This document shows, piece after piece, positions 14,227 through 38,054 of a DNA stretch of 64,000 nucleotides (positions are counted from its first letter, which is position 1; each line of letters starts with the position of its first letter). Source of the DNA: Glossina fuscipes (taxonomy: Eukaryota; Arthropoda; Insecta; Diptera; Glossinidae). The position numbers and the translations under genes are program-made. The notes below the pieces were generated by a model. The model was not told where the DNA came from and ran no database searches. It saw only the letters and a program-made list of their open reading frames with translations. The DNA lies in assembly GCF_014805625.2 (NCBI RefSeq), contig NW_023998417.1, forward strand, positions 675,567-739,566, in the 5' to 3' direction.

Positions 14227-14922
14227 TTATGTGTTTGCAAGAATGTTGATCATTTTTCTCATTTGCCAAATGCATTTATTTTGGAAAATTGGTGCAATGT
14301 TCTATTAATCAAAATAGTTTCCATAAGTTTCTACAAGATTTTACAATATATTTGGCAACAAGGCGATATCATGTTGTTGAAAGAACTTATAATGGTTTAG
14401 TTTGGCGATCCACCCACCTACCCATTGTCTTACTTCTTGAACTTTGCGGACCAAACCATGCTGCACCGATCTGAACAAGTGGTAATCAGGAGAAGCCTGG
14501 CCCGGTGAGTACATTAAGTGTGGCAGACGTCTCCTTTCGAGCTGCACAACACTCTCTGGATTAACTTGTAAAAATATGACATTTTCATTGAATTGAAACC
14601 GCCATTTTTAAGCCGGGGAAGCGAAAACCCGCAATTGGGATTTAATGGAGCCGCATCACCATATAAACCTCTGAACGTGTTTGGTGGGCAGCGGGCAGCC
14701 GATTTCTTCAAATAAATAACACAAGTAATGATGACAAGAATAATTTGGAAGAAGAATTTTGTGGGCGCTCTAGGGTTAGTGTCGGCGTGCGCGATAATAT
14801 TGAAAGGAAAAAGGTGGAAGGTTAAAACCATCGAATTGAACCGTTATGCATACTGGTATTCCCCACTTCTTTATCATTTCTACTTGTAGAATTCGCTGAT
14901 CAAAATTTTCGCAAACACCTAA
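14227..14922 (-). mobile_element. Degenerate mariner element, copy 1
   Basis: A roughly 696-bp element flanked by TA on both sides. Its 5' end TTATGTGTTTGCAAGAATG and 3' end TTTTCGCAAACACCTAA are imperfect terminal inverted repeats of the same TIR seen at 21978-22627. On the minus strand, 14341-14547 reads like the C-terminal end of a mariner transposase: a YSPGQASPDYHLFRSVQHGL stretch matches the family's YSPD-x-APSDYHLF motif, followed by a Trp/Phe-rich tail. The frame is broken by shifts and stops and the 5' half of the gene is missing, so the copy is dead. The Asp of the third catalytic position falls inside the recognisable DYHLF block. Confidence 0.88.
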
Positions 14923-15645
14923 TATAATCTTCACGTCTATAGCTTCTTAGGTTTATAACCATTTTGATTTCCGTTCGATTAGGGAGCATTCAAATGAAAA
15001 ATTTAAAATTGTCATCAATTTTCTGCCAAAACTAAGGATAGCCGTTTGGTAATAAATAATGTTTTATTTATCCATGTTTTGCTTAAGAAAATGTCACGTC
15101 GAAGGCATAGCCAACAAATTCGATTGAAAAGTCTGAATATTCTTGCAATTGTTTCGAAATTTTTTAGGCACATTTTTTTTTTTTTTTTTTTTTTTCATTA
15201 TTATAATAAATTTTTTATTAATTTTTAGCATTAGCTTGCAAAGACCATAAAAATGTCTTCTTAAGATCACATATTCTTGCTTATTCTACACATCCCATGA
15301 TTCTGTGCTAAAACGAGTTGCTTTTGCTAGTGTTGAAGATAGAAGCGTTCGTTGTATGCTTTACGTATTGCGCAATAACAAAGAGAACGGGGAAAGAATA
15401 TATATATAATTCCATAATTCATTATTAACATTGACGACTTCATCGCCAACTTTTAATTTCTTGGTAAAAATCAAGTCGTTTCGTATCCTCCCCCTTTCAA
15501 CCTCATATATTAGCAAACTTCATGCCAATCGCGGCCGAAGTCTTGAAGTCTTTCGAATCGTTCTCGGCCTCCTCACGTATAATCCACAGTCGTATGAAAT
15601 ACTAACGTGTCTTACCATCCGTTAGTGTGTTTGAAAGCCAACAAG

Positions 15646-16170
15646 TAAGACATTAGGTTGCAGTTCCGAGGTTCCGAGGCAGTTCCCATAGTTCCCATAG
15701 TAATCATTTGGGAAAAAATTCGTAACTGATCAAGGATTCAGATGATATTAGTTTCGTTTGGCGGCATCACTTGCTGTGAGTAAACATGTAAATAGAACAC
15801 ATTTTCATCAAAAAATTTTTGCCAACGAAGCTTCATAAGTATGATTGATACACTATTGAAAAGGCTATTGATTAAAGATTGCCGTAATATTGGTTTCGTT
15901 TGCTCGTAGCACTTGATTTGGTCACGATGGCCTATCGGACTTGTCACTGTATTAGTTCGTATAAAACAAAATTTCAAAGTGTCAAAAAAAAAAAAATGTT
16001 TCTCAAGAACTCTTCATAAATATCATATACAGTTGGAATGGTCATTGATGAAAGGTTCACGTGATATAAGTTTCGTTTGGTTGTAGCACTTGATTTGGTC
16101 GCTGTGGTTAGGTAAACTTTGACTTTTTCAGTTCTATATTTGACATAATAAAAAGATCTTTTCATACGAA
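15646..16170. repeat. Diverged repeat block, three units of about 140-180 bp
   Basis: Three related segments begin at about 15743, 15884 and 16062. Each contains a variant of GATATTAGTTTCGTTTGG followed by a GCACTTG-TTTGGTC-like stretch and a run resembling AACTCTTCATAAATAT. Just upstream, 15660-15700 holds two short direct duplications (GGTTCCGA twice, AGTTCCCAT twice). Origin unknown; it is probably an old satellite-like or transposon-derived array. Confidence 0.6.
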
Positions 16171-16279
16171 GTTTTAATTAATTAACATAAAGTCATATTT
16201 TCTTTATAATGTTTAAAAAAAAAAAAAAAAATTTGAAAAAGTCTTAGTTAGACTTACAGAGCTCAGTTAACATATTTTT

Positions 16280-16319
16280 TTTGGTTTGTGTCTTTGCTAG
16301 TTAAATTTAAATATAACTT
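16280..16319. repeat. Isolated MITE terminus (40 bp)
   Basis: These 40 bases match both arms of the inverted repeat of the element at 17770-18358. They differ at only two positions from the reverse complement of its left arm. I see no partner arm to the left, so this looks like the right end of a truncated second copy. Confidence 0.7.
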
Positions 16320-16555
16320 CTTCTTCTTCATCCATATGAATGTTCGTCTTTAAATTGTTAAAATACGTAGTTAGGATCACCGTTGCAATCACTACAACAA
16401 CGGTACGCAAACGGCACGTTTAACCGGGAAAATAAGTTCAAACTGAGTTGTTGTCAATTAACTCAGTTGAAAAATGGGGAGAAATTATCGCTCAAATGGA
16501 TTTGTGACCTCAAGATGTGCATATCTTTGCCATGAAGCCATCATAGTATAAACCT

Positions 16556-16622
16556 ATATATATATATATGTATATATATGTATATATATGTATATATATA
16601 TATGTATCTTATATATATATAC
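16556..16622. repeat. TA-rich microsatellite cluster
   Basis: Interrupted (TA)n and TATG units. Comparable TA tracts are at 21268-21302, 25053-25084, 37785-37838, 54708-54728 and 60807-60842. Confidence 0.9.
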
Positions 16623-17043
16623 AAGATTACAAATTGACTTTAAATTCATACTCGAGTAAAAGGTTTTGCTGAGTTCAAGTAATAATTTTAAAAGGATCAC
16701 TCTTCACTTTTCAAGTAATAGATCAAAACTCGATCAATACATATTTCGTGAATAATTGGACAAAAATCAAAAGAACAACTATCAAGTTAACTAATCAACG
16801 AATGCGATCAAATTATTATTCTTATCATTTTTTTTTTCCGACTAATGAATAAGAGAATTGAGCCCTAGCGACATAGGGTATCGGCTCTATATTCGAACAA
16901 TGCTAAAGAACAAATAAAAATATGAAAGTACATCGTCCTCTACATTAAGAGAATAAATGTTATTTTATGATATGAAGGCGTCGTCGCTCATCCAAGGATA
17001 AGAGGTCGTGAGTTGAGCACGGCCTTTATTTCCATCATACAGG

Positions 17044-29441
<12,398 letters not shown>

Positions 29442-29447
29442 AATAAA
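29442..29447 (+). terminator. Poly(A) signal directly after the kinase stop codon
   Basis: AATAAA begins immediately after the TAA stop of the kinase. If used, the 3' UTR would be only about 20-30 bases. AATAAA-like hexamers also occur further downstream, so a longer UTR is equally possible. Confidence 0.35.
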
Positions 29448-31802
29448 ACCATAGAAAATATATAGGGACTGCATCATGAATGGTTTCAAAATCAATTTGT
29501 TTTTTTTTATTTCAAAATTTTATTTAATACTTTTTCACACAAACTTAAATACAAAAATAATAATACTCTCTTGAAAATGTGTTCAACTATTACTGATACA
29601 TAGTTTTAGGTACATAAACCGTTTTTCAACACAACAAAATTATTTAATTACATAATCGTTAAATTAATTGCTTTTTTTCACTCTTGGAAAAAATGTTTAC
29701 AAAAAAAATGATTTAATTTTACTTCATCCTTTAAATTAATTACCATGAGAGCAGACATAGCAGCGTAACAAAAAAAAAAAAAATAAAAAATAAAAATAAA
29801 AGATTATACAAATCTTCAAACATCTTAAATATTTTTACGTAACTTTATAAGCTACCAAATGTGCTTAGTATTAAACATAAATTTTATTTAAGGAAAAAAA
29901 AAAAAAAAAAAAAAGAAAAACAAAAAAACAAGATAAACATTTACGCACGTAAAAAAGTGTTTTAATGGTATGTAGTATCGACGAAAGCAAGGCGTGCTAT
30001 CGGAAGGAGAGAATTCCTTATGCTATGCAAAAATTATACTCAAACTCTTATAAAAACATTCATAGCGAAATATTATTTCAGAGCAAAAAGTATAAGGGAA
30101 GGGAAGCCTCAAGGTCAAAATATTGTTGCATAACAGAGCTCGACATACGTTAACGAAATATGTACCGTATTTTTCGGACTATAAGAGACAGACCTTTTGA
30201 TATAAAAAAATTTACTCAAATTTTGGGCGCGTGGTATAGTCTCAAGGTAGCATTGAAATATTTTTTCAATAAATTGTCTCTAAGATTGAGGTACATGAGG
30301 TACGACAACAATAGTTCAGATGAAAGTAATACGAACTAAATATTGCTAATATGAGTTATGTAAACAATAAATAAAAAATTAATAAAATAAAAGTAAATAA
30401 AATAAAAAATAAATAAATTAAAAATAAAATAAAAATAAATAAAAATTTTGATTCAAAAGTAATATTAAAATATATTTTTCTAAACTAATTTCAACGGCGT
30501 CTTATAGTCCGAAAAATACGGTATACATGAGAGAAACGTTGTGCCGCTCTTCCAGAAGGATAATAAGTGAAATACATAATAGAAATTATTTGCCACCATT
30601 TGACATGAAAATGTCGCAGAACTCTGCGTTTACCAATACAATTTTTCATTCAGTAAGAGGTTTATGATCCGTGAACATACCTCACAAGCCTGGCCAAGAA
30701 AATAATTCCATTTTTTGCTTTTATAAAACATAGTAATTTTTAAATCAAATATAAATGACCGCAAAGTTACTATGTTAGGAGCATACTGTGCGCATTGCAA
30801 GAAACAACAAAGTCTATGATCCCTGTACTAGAGCTGCGTTTCCAGAATACAGTCAAAAAAAAATGAGAAGAGGAAGGAAGAAACTGTTCGTTAAGAGAAA
30901 TTCTTATGAAAACTTGAAAATGATTTTCTTTGGTCTTAAGCCTTAATTGTGCCGCTATTACGGAACCTCGCACCTAAGGTGTTTGATTGACATGAGACTA
31001 ATCAATAGACCAAAGTAAATCAAACGATGTTCTAGGATAACAAAAAGCTTTTGACGACTGAAGTCTCATTTGAAGAAATGGAATCAAGCTTTCCATTGAG
31101 AAACGCTGTACTCTCTTTAATTAGCTTAGAGCATTGTTCGATGCTTTTTCGTCATTTGACGAACCGTCCTGATAGGAAAATAACCAGCAAGACCAACGAT
31201 ATTGAAAAAAACCTTAAACTCTTCAAAAATTTCATGGGCGCTAGTATGGCGGCTCGATAAAATCAGCAATGCTTGAAAGGCCGAAAAAGTTTACTACAGA
31301 AACGTCACATATGTTATGGTCCTATTCCATGGAGCAAATCTATTTCTTTAGCCCATTTTATTTATGAACATTTTTTATATGAATTGATTTAGATCGACTG
31401 CAAGACCCAAATTGATCGAAGAATGCTCTATGCTCCTTATTTGCATATTTTTCTATTTAATCGTTTCAAAATCAGAATAATGACGACAATGCTATGAACT
31501 AATTCTTCTTTTCATGTTAGTCGATATAATAAGAATAAGTTTAATGTTATTTAAAAGCTCTTAACTGACAAGTGAACAGTCAATGCAATGATGAAAAAAT
31601 CACATTTTCAATACAAATGAATGGCAAATAACAAGCAACTTATTTCGAATAGATTTTGAAAAACTATACATAACAGTATATATATATATATATTATATAT
31701 ATCAATTGTCAATAGAAATGATTTCAAGTTCACTACTATTAAGAAAACAATAGCTTGCTTACAGACAATTCGGAAAAATTAATTCGCTCTGTCTCGCTTA
31801 CA
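29448..31802. other. Intergenic region between the kinase and zinc-finger genes
   Basis: The two flanking genes are convergent, so both 3' ends fall here. It includes several poly(A) runs (29770-29800, 29893-29915), the MITE at 30165-30521 and a TA tract at about 31676-31702. Short open frames here have no recognisable domains. Confidence 0.75.
30165..30521. mobile_element. TA-flanked MITE with 22-bp perfect inverted repeats
   Basis: Both ends are CCGTATTTTTCGGACTATAA (plus GA), inverted relative to each other, with TA on each outer side (30163-30164 and 30522-30523). At 357 bp with no coding capacity, it is a non-autonomous DNA transposon. The TA duplication suggests Tc1/mariner-type mobilisation. 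The perfect ends suggest comparatively recent insertion. The interior has a strongly AT-rich (AATAAA)n-like stretch at 30365-30445. Confidence 0.92.
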
Positions 31803-34800
31803 CTAAGTTGTTAAAATTGTGTTATATGCTCTTGGAATGTTTTCTTCGGTATTCGCTTCAATGTGTCCGTATTTCGTGCGATGCGCCTTTAAGGAATTAC
31901 TTTGGGTGAATGTATTTTGACATACATTACATTTATACGGTCGCTCTCCCGTATGAGTGCGTATATGAATATTTAGATCTTTTGATTGCTTAAAACTACG
32001 TTCACAATGAGGGCATTTGTATGGACGTTCGTTTGTGTGCGTGCGCATATGTATTTTTAATTTATTCGAACGTTTGAATGCCTTTTCGCAAACGGTGCAC
32101 TTATACGGTTTTTCTCCGGTATGGCTGCGACGATGAATTTGCACGTCATACAATCTAGCATAGGCTCTATCGCACAGATCGCATTTGAATGGTTTTTCTC
32201 CAGTATGACGACGCACATGTATAGTTAATGCCGATTGACTTTGACAGGGCAGACCGCAAATTGTACATAGAAACTTTTTATCGTAATTGTAAATCTTTTT
32301 TGATTTCTGATGTCCTTCCTCGTTCGCAACTGGACCCGAGTTACTTTTCATTTCATTGTTTTCATCTGTTTTGCTGCTGTGTTTACTTTTAACGTGAGCC
32401 TGAAGTTTATATTTGTTTGTATATTTACACGAACATTTATCACATTTATATCGATATTGTATTGTATTGGAATTTTTCAATAAAACATCGACTGACTCCT
32501 GACCGTGAAAAGTGCGCATATGTGCGTACATGTTGCAACGTCTGCTAAACCTTCGTCCACAATTGGGACAAGGTATTTTTAGCTCATCCGGTAAATGTGT
32601 GCTACGTTTATGTCGGGCAAGTATTAGAGAATTTTCTAAAACTTTGCCGCACTCTTCACAACGCACTGGTAACAAATCATCTTCATCCAGCTTATATTTG
32701 CTCATCTTTTTTAGTTTTCTCTGTTTATTACGTTTGGTTTTATTATCACTTTTAGCATTTTCTGGTTTATACTCATCTTCAAATTCATCAACTGAAGATT
32801 CCGTGTCATCTTTACTGAAAAACGTTATATTTTGAAAAATTAATTAGAAAAAATCAAATTAAAGGAAATTATAGATTAGATTACGAAACAGAAACTTAAG
32901 ACCAAAAATGTCTTTTCGCACAAGGTTTCGAATTTGAATTGATGCATGATATGCTACAAAGTCGTTTAGGCATTAGGAAACTGGGGCCAGGACGATTTCT
33001 TGGTACTCATTATTCAAAATGAATGGCTATTATTTATAATGGGAGCATATCGCTCTTGTGAACATATTCAATTCTGATGAAGATGATATTCTAAATTTTT
33101 GGACTTGATAAGCATGTTTGGTTTCCTTCGCAGCCCATATCCCGAAAGCGTCGGGAGTAATACAAAGTCATATTACTTATCTTTCTTTGCCTTCCTTTCC
33201 CATACACATCATAAACATTAGCGTGATCAGTTCAAAACTCATTTTAAGTAGCGAAAAAGCATATTGATCGGCCAGTTGACAGGTTACAAAACATCCCATG
33301 ACCTACATATATATACAGTTATTATTACTAGGAATAATTTACAGCCAATGTACAATAAACTTTAGCGCCTAAAATCAAATCAGTTGAATCAGTTTTCTGG
33401 TAAAAGTCTAGAGTATTCCGTCAAAATGCATGGGCCCGTTAATGGTTACTTGTGTTACTTTTATCCTTGGTCTTAAGCCCCATTAGTTTTGAAAATTCCA
33501 ATTCAATATATATATATATATACATATGATTGTCGACAAAAAGTAAAATTAACGTCTCGTTTAAACCTGATACTACGAATACTAAGATATGATAATGAAA
33601 TGATAAAACGATTCTTTTTGTGTGTTGATAGTAGTGCTGTCTTTGACATTCTTATAGAGTTTCATGTTAAAAAATTCGTATTGGAAAGAATATTTCAAGC
33701 GAAGGTTTCCAACATCAAGCTGTATTTCTGAAGCGTAGCCATAAGCTCTTACGCTTAAATGCTATCCACACCAATTACCCATTAAAGATGATATTGAATC
33801 GGCATATAAATTATCTAACATGTCATGGGATCTCGAACACATGCTGATTGAGAGGGTTCTTTTTTTGACTGATCTACATAGAGAAAAAATGGCAAATTTT
33901 ATATAAACTATTGGATGCAGCTCAAGAAACTAGATGTGTTATGAGTGATAAGTAAATCAAACTAAAAAATAATTCCAACAAAATTTTGATCTTGCAAAGC
34001 CGATCCAGCTACTACATGTTACTGGACATGTCATTTCCTGCTAAACCGCCAAGGACTTACATTTCAAAGCAATTTTTAGGATAGAATTCAAGTTTTTCAG
34101 AAAGGATATAGAGGCCTCTTACTCTTACCCTTAAGATGGGTGGGTGTTACAAAGTTAACATTGACACTATAATTGGAATATTATTACAGTGTTATGAAAG
34201 CTATGAAAAATGGCTCATTTTATGTACAAATTCACCTTACTTCTTGATCACATCTTTATATGTACACTTTGTATATTTTTGTGCGTGCATGTATGTATAT
34301 ATATGCGATGAGATGAACCTGACAAAAAGGATAAGCTGCATACCTCTCATTTTGAGCAATCGATTCCGCCGAACTTTGGTAATTAGCTTCAGCATCCTTG
34401 TCAACGCTTTTTAATAATTGATTTTCGCCATCAAATTGTTGCTCATTTTTAATTGCAATATTATCAATCAAATTGTCAATTTGTTCTAAATCTTTTGCCG
34501 CGCTCTCAAAATTTTCTACTTCCATTTTGATTTGCAGACATTGCTCAACAGTGCTGGACAATTCAATGGGATTTTCATTCAAGCAATCCAATTGCTTTAG
34601 GGAAGGCATCTGCTGTATATCCTTTAGAATTCGTATTAACTTGTCGTTAGCTTCCTCTGCTTGAATAATGAAATTTTGGGCCGACCGCAGTTTACGGCAA
34701 CAACCATCGCATATCCTTTGCGGCATTTCGTCTTCATATTCAGCTTTAAACTTTAATAAAAAAACGGTTATCCGTATGACACAAGACATCTTCTGCAATA

Positions 34801-34953
34801 TTTACATTTGCAACTTACCAAGAAGTTTGCCAGAGTCTTTAACGCATCCTTGTACGTTGTTGCAGCCTTTCCGTCAATCATAGCAGTCAACTTCTGCAAT
34901 TTAATATCAGTCTTAAGGCATGTTCGACATTGATTCCGTAAATCCAAAGACAT
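31803..34953 (-). CDS. ZAD-domain C2H2 zinc-finger protein
   Basis: Three exons on the minus strand: 34953-34819, 34750-34344, 32814-31803 (stop 31805-31803), giving 517 aa; all junctions are GT-AG and in frame. The N-terminus is a zinc-finger-associated domain (ZAD): CRTC at residues 9-12 and CDGC at 59-62 supply the four Cys ligands, with a long helix (SAQNFIIQAEEANDKLIRIL) after them. An acidic linker follows, then a Lys/Arg-rich patch and eight C2H2 fingers (about residues 231-500). The last five fingers are joined by typical TGEKP-like linkers (TGEKPF, TGEKPY, TNERPY, TGERPY). ZAD-C2H2 proteins are an insect-expanded family of DNA-binding nuclear factors; ZAD mediates dimerisation. Target and ortholog cannot be named from sequence. 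It converges on the kinase gene. Confidence 0.94.
32815..34343 (-). other. Intron 2 of the zinc-finger gene
   Basis: 1.5 kb of AT-rich sequence with a donor GTATGC and acceptor TTTTTCAG on the minus strand. Open frames on the plus strand (for example at 33489-33731) show no domain. I see no transposon with definable ends. Confidence 0.8.
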
Positions 34954-35504
34954 TTTTCATTCAACGTTTGTGAATATATTTTAATTTATTTTCCATTAAA
35001 ATATTAGTGATGGCAATACTCAGAAAAATTAAAGATGGTATACAAGCAATATTCGGCGATAAAAAGTGGGGTACGATGTGCAAAGAAGAATTGGTAGAGA
35101 GCTTCTGTGAATATGTAAAAACTAACTTTGTGCAATATAATGAGTAATATTGAAAAGTCTCCGCTCTAGCCCCCTTTTCTAGCTTCTTTTTGCAGCGTGC
35201 TGTCATGTGGTTGAAGTTTAGTGCCACCGCTATTTGATATCGAAATTCTCTCTCACTAACAGCCTTCTCACCCTGCACTTCATCATTTTTTTCCTTTTTG
35301 GTAAAAAAGCGTTATGTAGCGCATTTCCTCATATATTTCAATCATTTTCAAATCTATATAATTTTTATAAAAAGAAAGAATTAGAAAACTATCTTCACAA
35401 AAAATGTAAGCTGAAATGTCATCTTCTAAGCACGTGTTCGTTTGGGACAATCAAATGATAATGATGCCCGATATATAGTCATCAACACTATCAATTCGTG
35501 TCGC

Positions 35505-35783
35505 CATTTTTAAACCGTTGAATTCAAAACCGACAATTGGAATATGGTGGAGCCGCATCACCATAAGTCTCTCAACATGTTTGGTGGGCTTCGGCAGCCG
35601 ATTTCTTCAAATAAACCACAAAAATAATTAATTTAAAAGAAGAAAAATTATGCGCGACTCATGATTAGTGTCGGCATACATTCGAATTCAAGCCTTATGT
35701 ATACTGGTATTTCCCATTTCTTTACCATTTATACACAAGTACAAGTGTACAAGTCGCTGATCAAAATTTTTGCAAGCACTTAA
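35505..35783 (-). mobile_element. Truncated mariner element, copy 3
   Basis: The last 280 bases match copies 1 and 2, including GGAGCCGCATCACCATAA, ATTAGTGTCGGCATAC and the terminal TGATCAAAATTTTTGCAAGC with TTAA and a following TA. The left TIR and most of the transposase are absent, so this is a 5' deleted remnant. Confidence 0.85.
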
Positions 35784-36830
35784 TAGTTTAATTTATTTTT
35801 GAGTAAAAATTAGTGATGGGCGAACTTTACACTTAGTGCAGTTAGAGATGGTATGCGCACAAGTGAGTAGAATTTAGAGCGATAGTGTATATATAGTAGA
35901 TAATGACTGGTTGCGTCTGCGTGTATGTATGTAAAACAGTTATTTGGTATTTTTATTCTTTTGATAATTGAACTGAAAAATATAAATAAAAATGAGTGAA
36001 TTGAATGAATTGCTTTATATGCTAAATATTACACGATTACCCAAATTTCTTATTATTTCACAATGTAATTATTTCGCAATTTTAATAATTAACTATTTGT
36101 ACTGTTGTTAGTAAATTGAAAGGTGTTTATTAAAATTTCTATTGTCTGAAGATCACTCTACTGACATTGCAATAATCCAAATGGGGCGTTTCTACACAAA
36201 TTGGTTCTCCATACAGCGCTACACGCGTAACTATTTATTGATTCGAGGGCTAACGATGCATATAGCAGGATGATGTAAGCATTAAAGTTTTCATTTAATA
36301 TATCTGCAAAGATCAGAATTGCAACGTTAAAGATTTGCCATGAGTCTAGACTGTTCAAGAGTTTTAACTCAATCATGCTTCGAGCACTTTGTGGTCTCCG
36401 CCAGTCATCCTTCGTGCTTTGTTTGCGATTCATTTAAAGGATTCTTCTGGGCCGCAATGGCTTATGGGTCGATTTTAATTAAATGAATTTTCAAAATTTA
36501 CGCAGCTTTCGTCTTTCTAAGAAGTTCGTTTGGTCAAAAATTTTTTTGCTTACCATCCCTATCACATCCAAGTTTCAGACGCTAGAAACGCTTTCAGTGC
36601 GAAGCAAATCAAGCTCTTGCGTTGAAAGTCTAATGTTTCTCCTTGTCTTCTCCTAATTATATATAAGTAATGCAGCCTAAATTAAGATGTAGAAGAAGGT
36701 TTAGAATTATATAAGAATTAACATCTATTAGATCTTTTTAAAATTAACCGACTTTTTATTAATATGTAAAGCAATATTGCTGGTCTTTCGACCAATAAAA
36801 TGGAGGCCAATTTACAGTACGGGAGATTTT

Positions 36831-36840
36831 NNNNNNNNNN
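36831..36840. other. Assembly gap (10 N)
   Basis: Ten undetermined bases sit directly before an A run. True gap length is unknown; placeholder gaps of fixed size are usual. No gene is affected. Confidence 0.99.
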
Positions 36841-36989
36841 AAAAAAAAAGATAATTAAGTCTTTCGTTTCAATATTCTTAAGACATTTACGTGCAATGCT
36901 TTTGGGTGAAATCACTTCCCTTTCGCTCTTCATCCAGACCAAAGCGATTAGCTGCAGATTGCGATTTTTTCTTCTTTTTTTTTTATACG

Positions 36990-37450
36990 CTCCCCTGAAG
37001 GGAATGGAGGCTCAACATCTAAAGGAAACTTCAGAGACGCTATAAAGTATATATATCGTTGATCAGCGTGAAAATCTCAAGTGATTAAGCTATGTCTGTC
37101 CGTCTGTGTGGTGTGTGTTGTTGTTGGCACTCTCCTGGTCGCAAAATGAAGCCATCGGCTTCAAACTTGGCAGAAGTTTCTGCACACATGTTGGTATTGA
37201 AAGTGGCCCATATTGGTCAGAGCAAAAGCCCACAATGGAGCGTAAACTGAAAGCAACTCACGTGTTTTTTCATTTCAAATTTCAGGATTTTTGCTCGTTA
37301 TTCGGAAATTATTGAAGTTAGAGGCTGAAGTTTTTCACGTTTGCTTTACGAAAATCGAATCAATCGGCCGGCCATCCCCACACAAAGCTACGAGTAACTA
37401 AATTTTATTCGTTTCAATTTTTATCACAAAGCAAACAAAAACAAGATGGA
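36990..37450 (+). repeat. Dispersed repeat, copy A
   Basis: It shares an ordered set of blocks with 51010-51450: TATATATCGTTGATCAGCG, GATTAAGCTATGTCTGTCCG, GTTGGCACTCTCCTGGTCGC, AAATGAAG, and GGTCAGAG...GCCCACAATGGAG...AACTGAA. Identity is moderate, so the copies are old. The 'GATCAGCG ... TATGTCTGTCCGTCTG' signature recalls repeats scattered widely in fly genomes; the family name cannot be assigned here. It makes a spurious 69-codon plus frame. Confidence 0.75.
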
Positions 37451-37782
37451 ATATTTGGTACCCTCCTTAAGTGAAGATATATTACTTGCCTAAAAATAGG
37501 TTAATTTTAAAATGAATATGGTCGGCACCGCGATTTTTTCTTAATGCCAGCGATATGAGTATCAAATGAAAGAAGTTGGAGAGAAGAATGCGAAAAACCT
37601 AGTGGTCGTTATTCGAGATTCGGCCCCTGAAATATTTTAAGGATTCCGATTTTGGAGAATGTAAGAGATACTTTCACTATGGATTTAATCAAATATTTAT
37701 TTGTTCATCAATTCATTCACAAAGTGTTTTTGTTTGTTTTTTGTTTTTTAAATTTGTATAAAAAGGAAAATTGGTAAAAGTT

Positions 37783-37822
<40 letters not shown>

Positions 37823-37979
37823 CATATATATACATATTTTTTTTTTAATATAAATCGTTTAATGTAAAAAGACAAATAAAAATTCAAATAGCAAGAGTCT
37901 AAAGTTAAACAACTTAAATACGAAAAAAAAAAATAATAAATGTTAAATAAACGCACTAGAGATGCTTTTTTTTTTTTCC

Positions 37980-38054
37980 GTTTTTTATATAAAAATTTTT
38001 TATTTTATTTTTTTTTTCTTTTTTTTTGTTGTTTTTTTTTTTTTTTTTTTTTTT
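37980..38054. repeat. T-rich low-complexity tract
   Basis: Long runs of T with rare G or C interruptions. Opposite A runs are at 38418-38434 and 38550-38586. No gene content. Confidence 0.9.

Larger units (their letters stand above)
2525..17043. other. Long intergenic spacer between the spargel-like gene and the STK32-like kinase
   Basis: About 14.5 kb without a gene I can support. The first 0.6-1.4 kb is probably 3' UTR of the upstream gene. The rest is AT-rich DNA with long homopolymers, a mariner remnant (14227-14922), a 64-bp tandem repeat (12707-12895), a diverged repeat block (about 15740-16170), a MITE terminus (16280-16319) and dispersed-repeat pieces. Open frames of 60-110 codons occur here, but none has a recognisable domain or convincing splice context. 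The 5' UTR exon(s) and promoter of the kinase gene presumably lie in its right-hand part. Confidence 0.7.

Noticed and set aside
16978..17043. tRNA-like stretch (GGTCGTGAGTTGAGCACGGCC)
   Set aside because: It resembles a T-arm region only superficially: no matching acceptor stem, D-arm or anticodon arm, and it lies just upstream of the kinase ATG, so it is more likely 5' UTR.
32512..32835. 107-codon plus-strand frame
   Set aside because: Antisense shadow of the zinc-finger exon.
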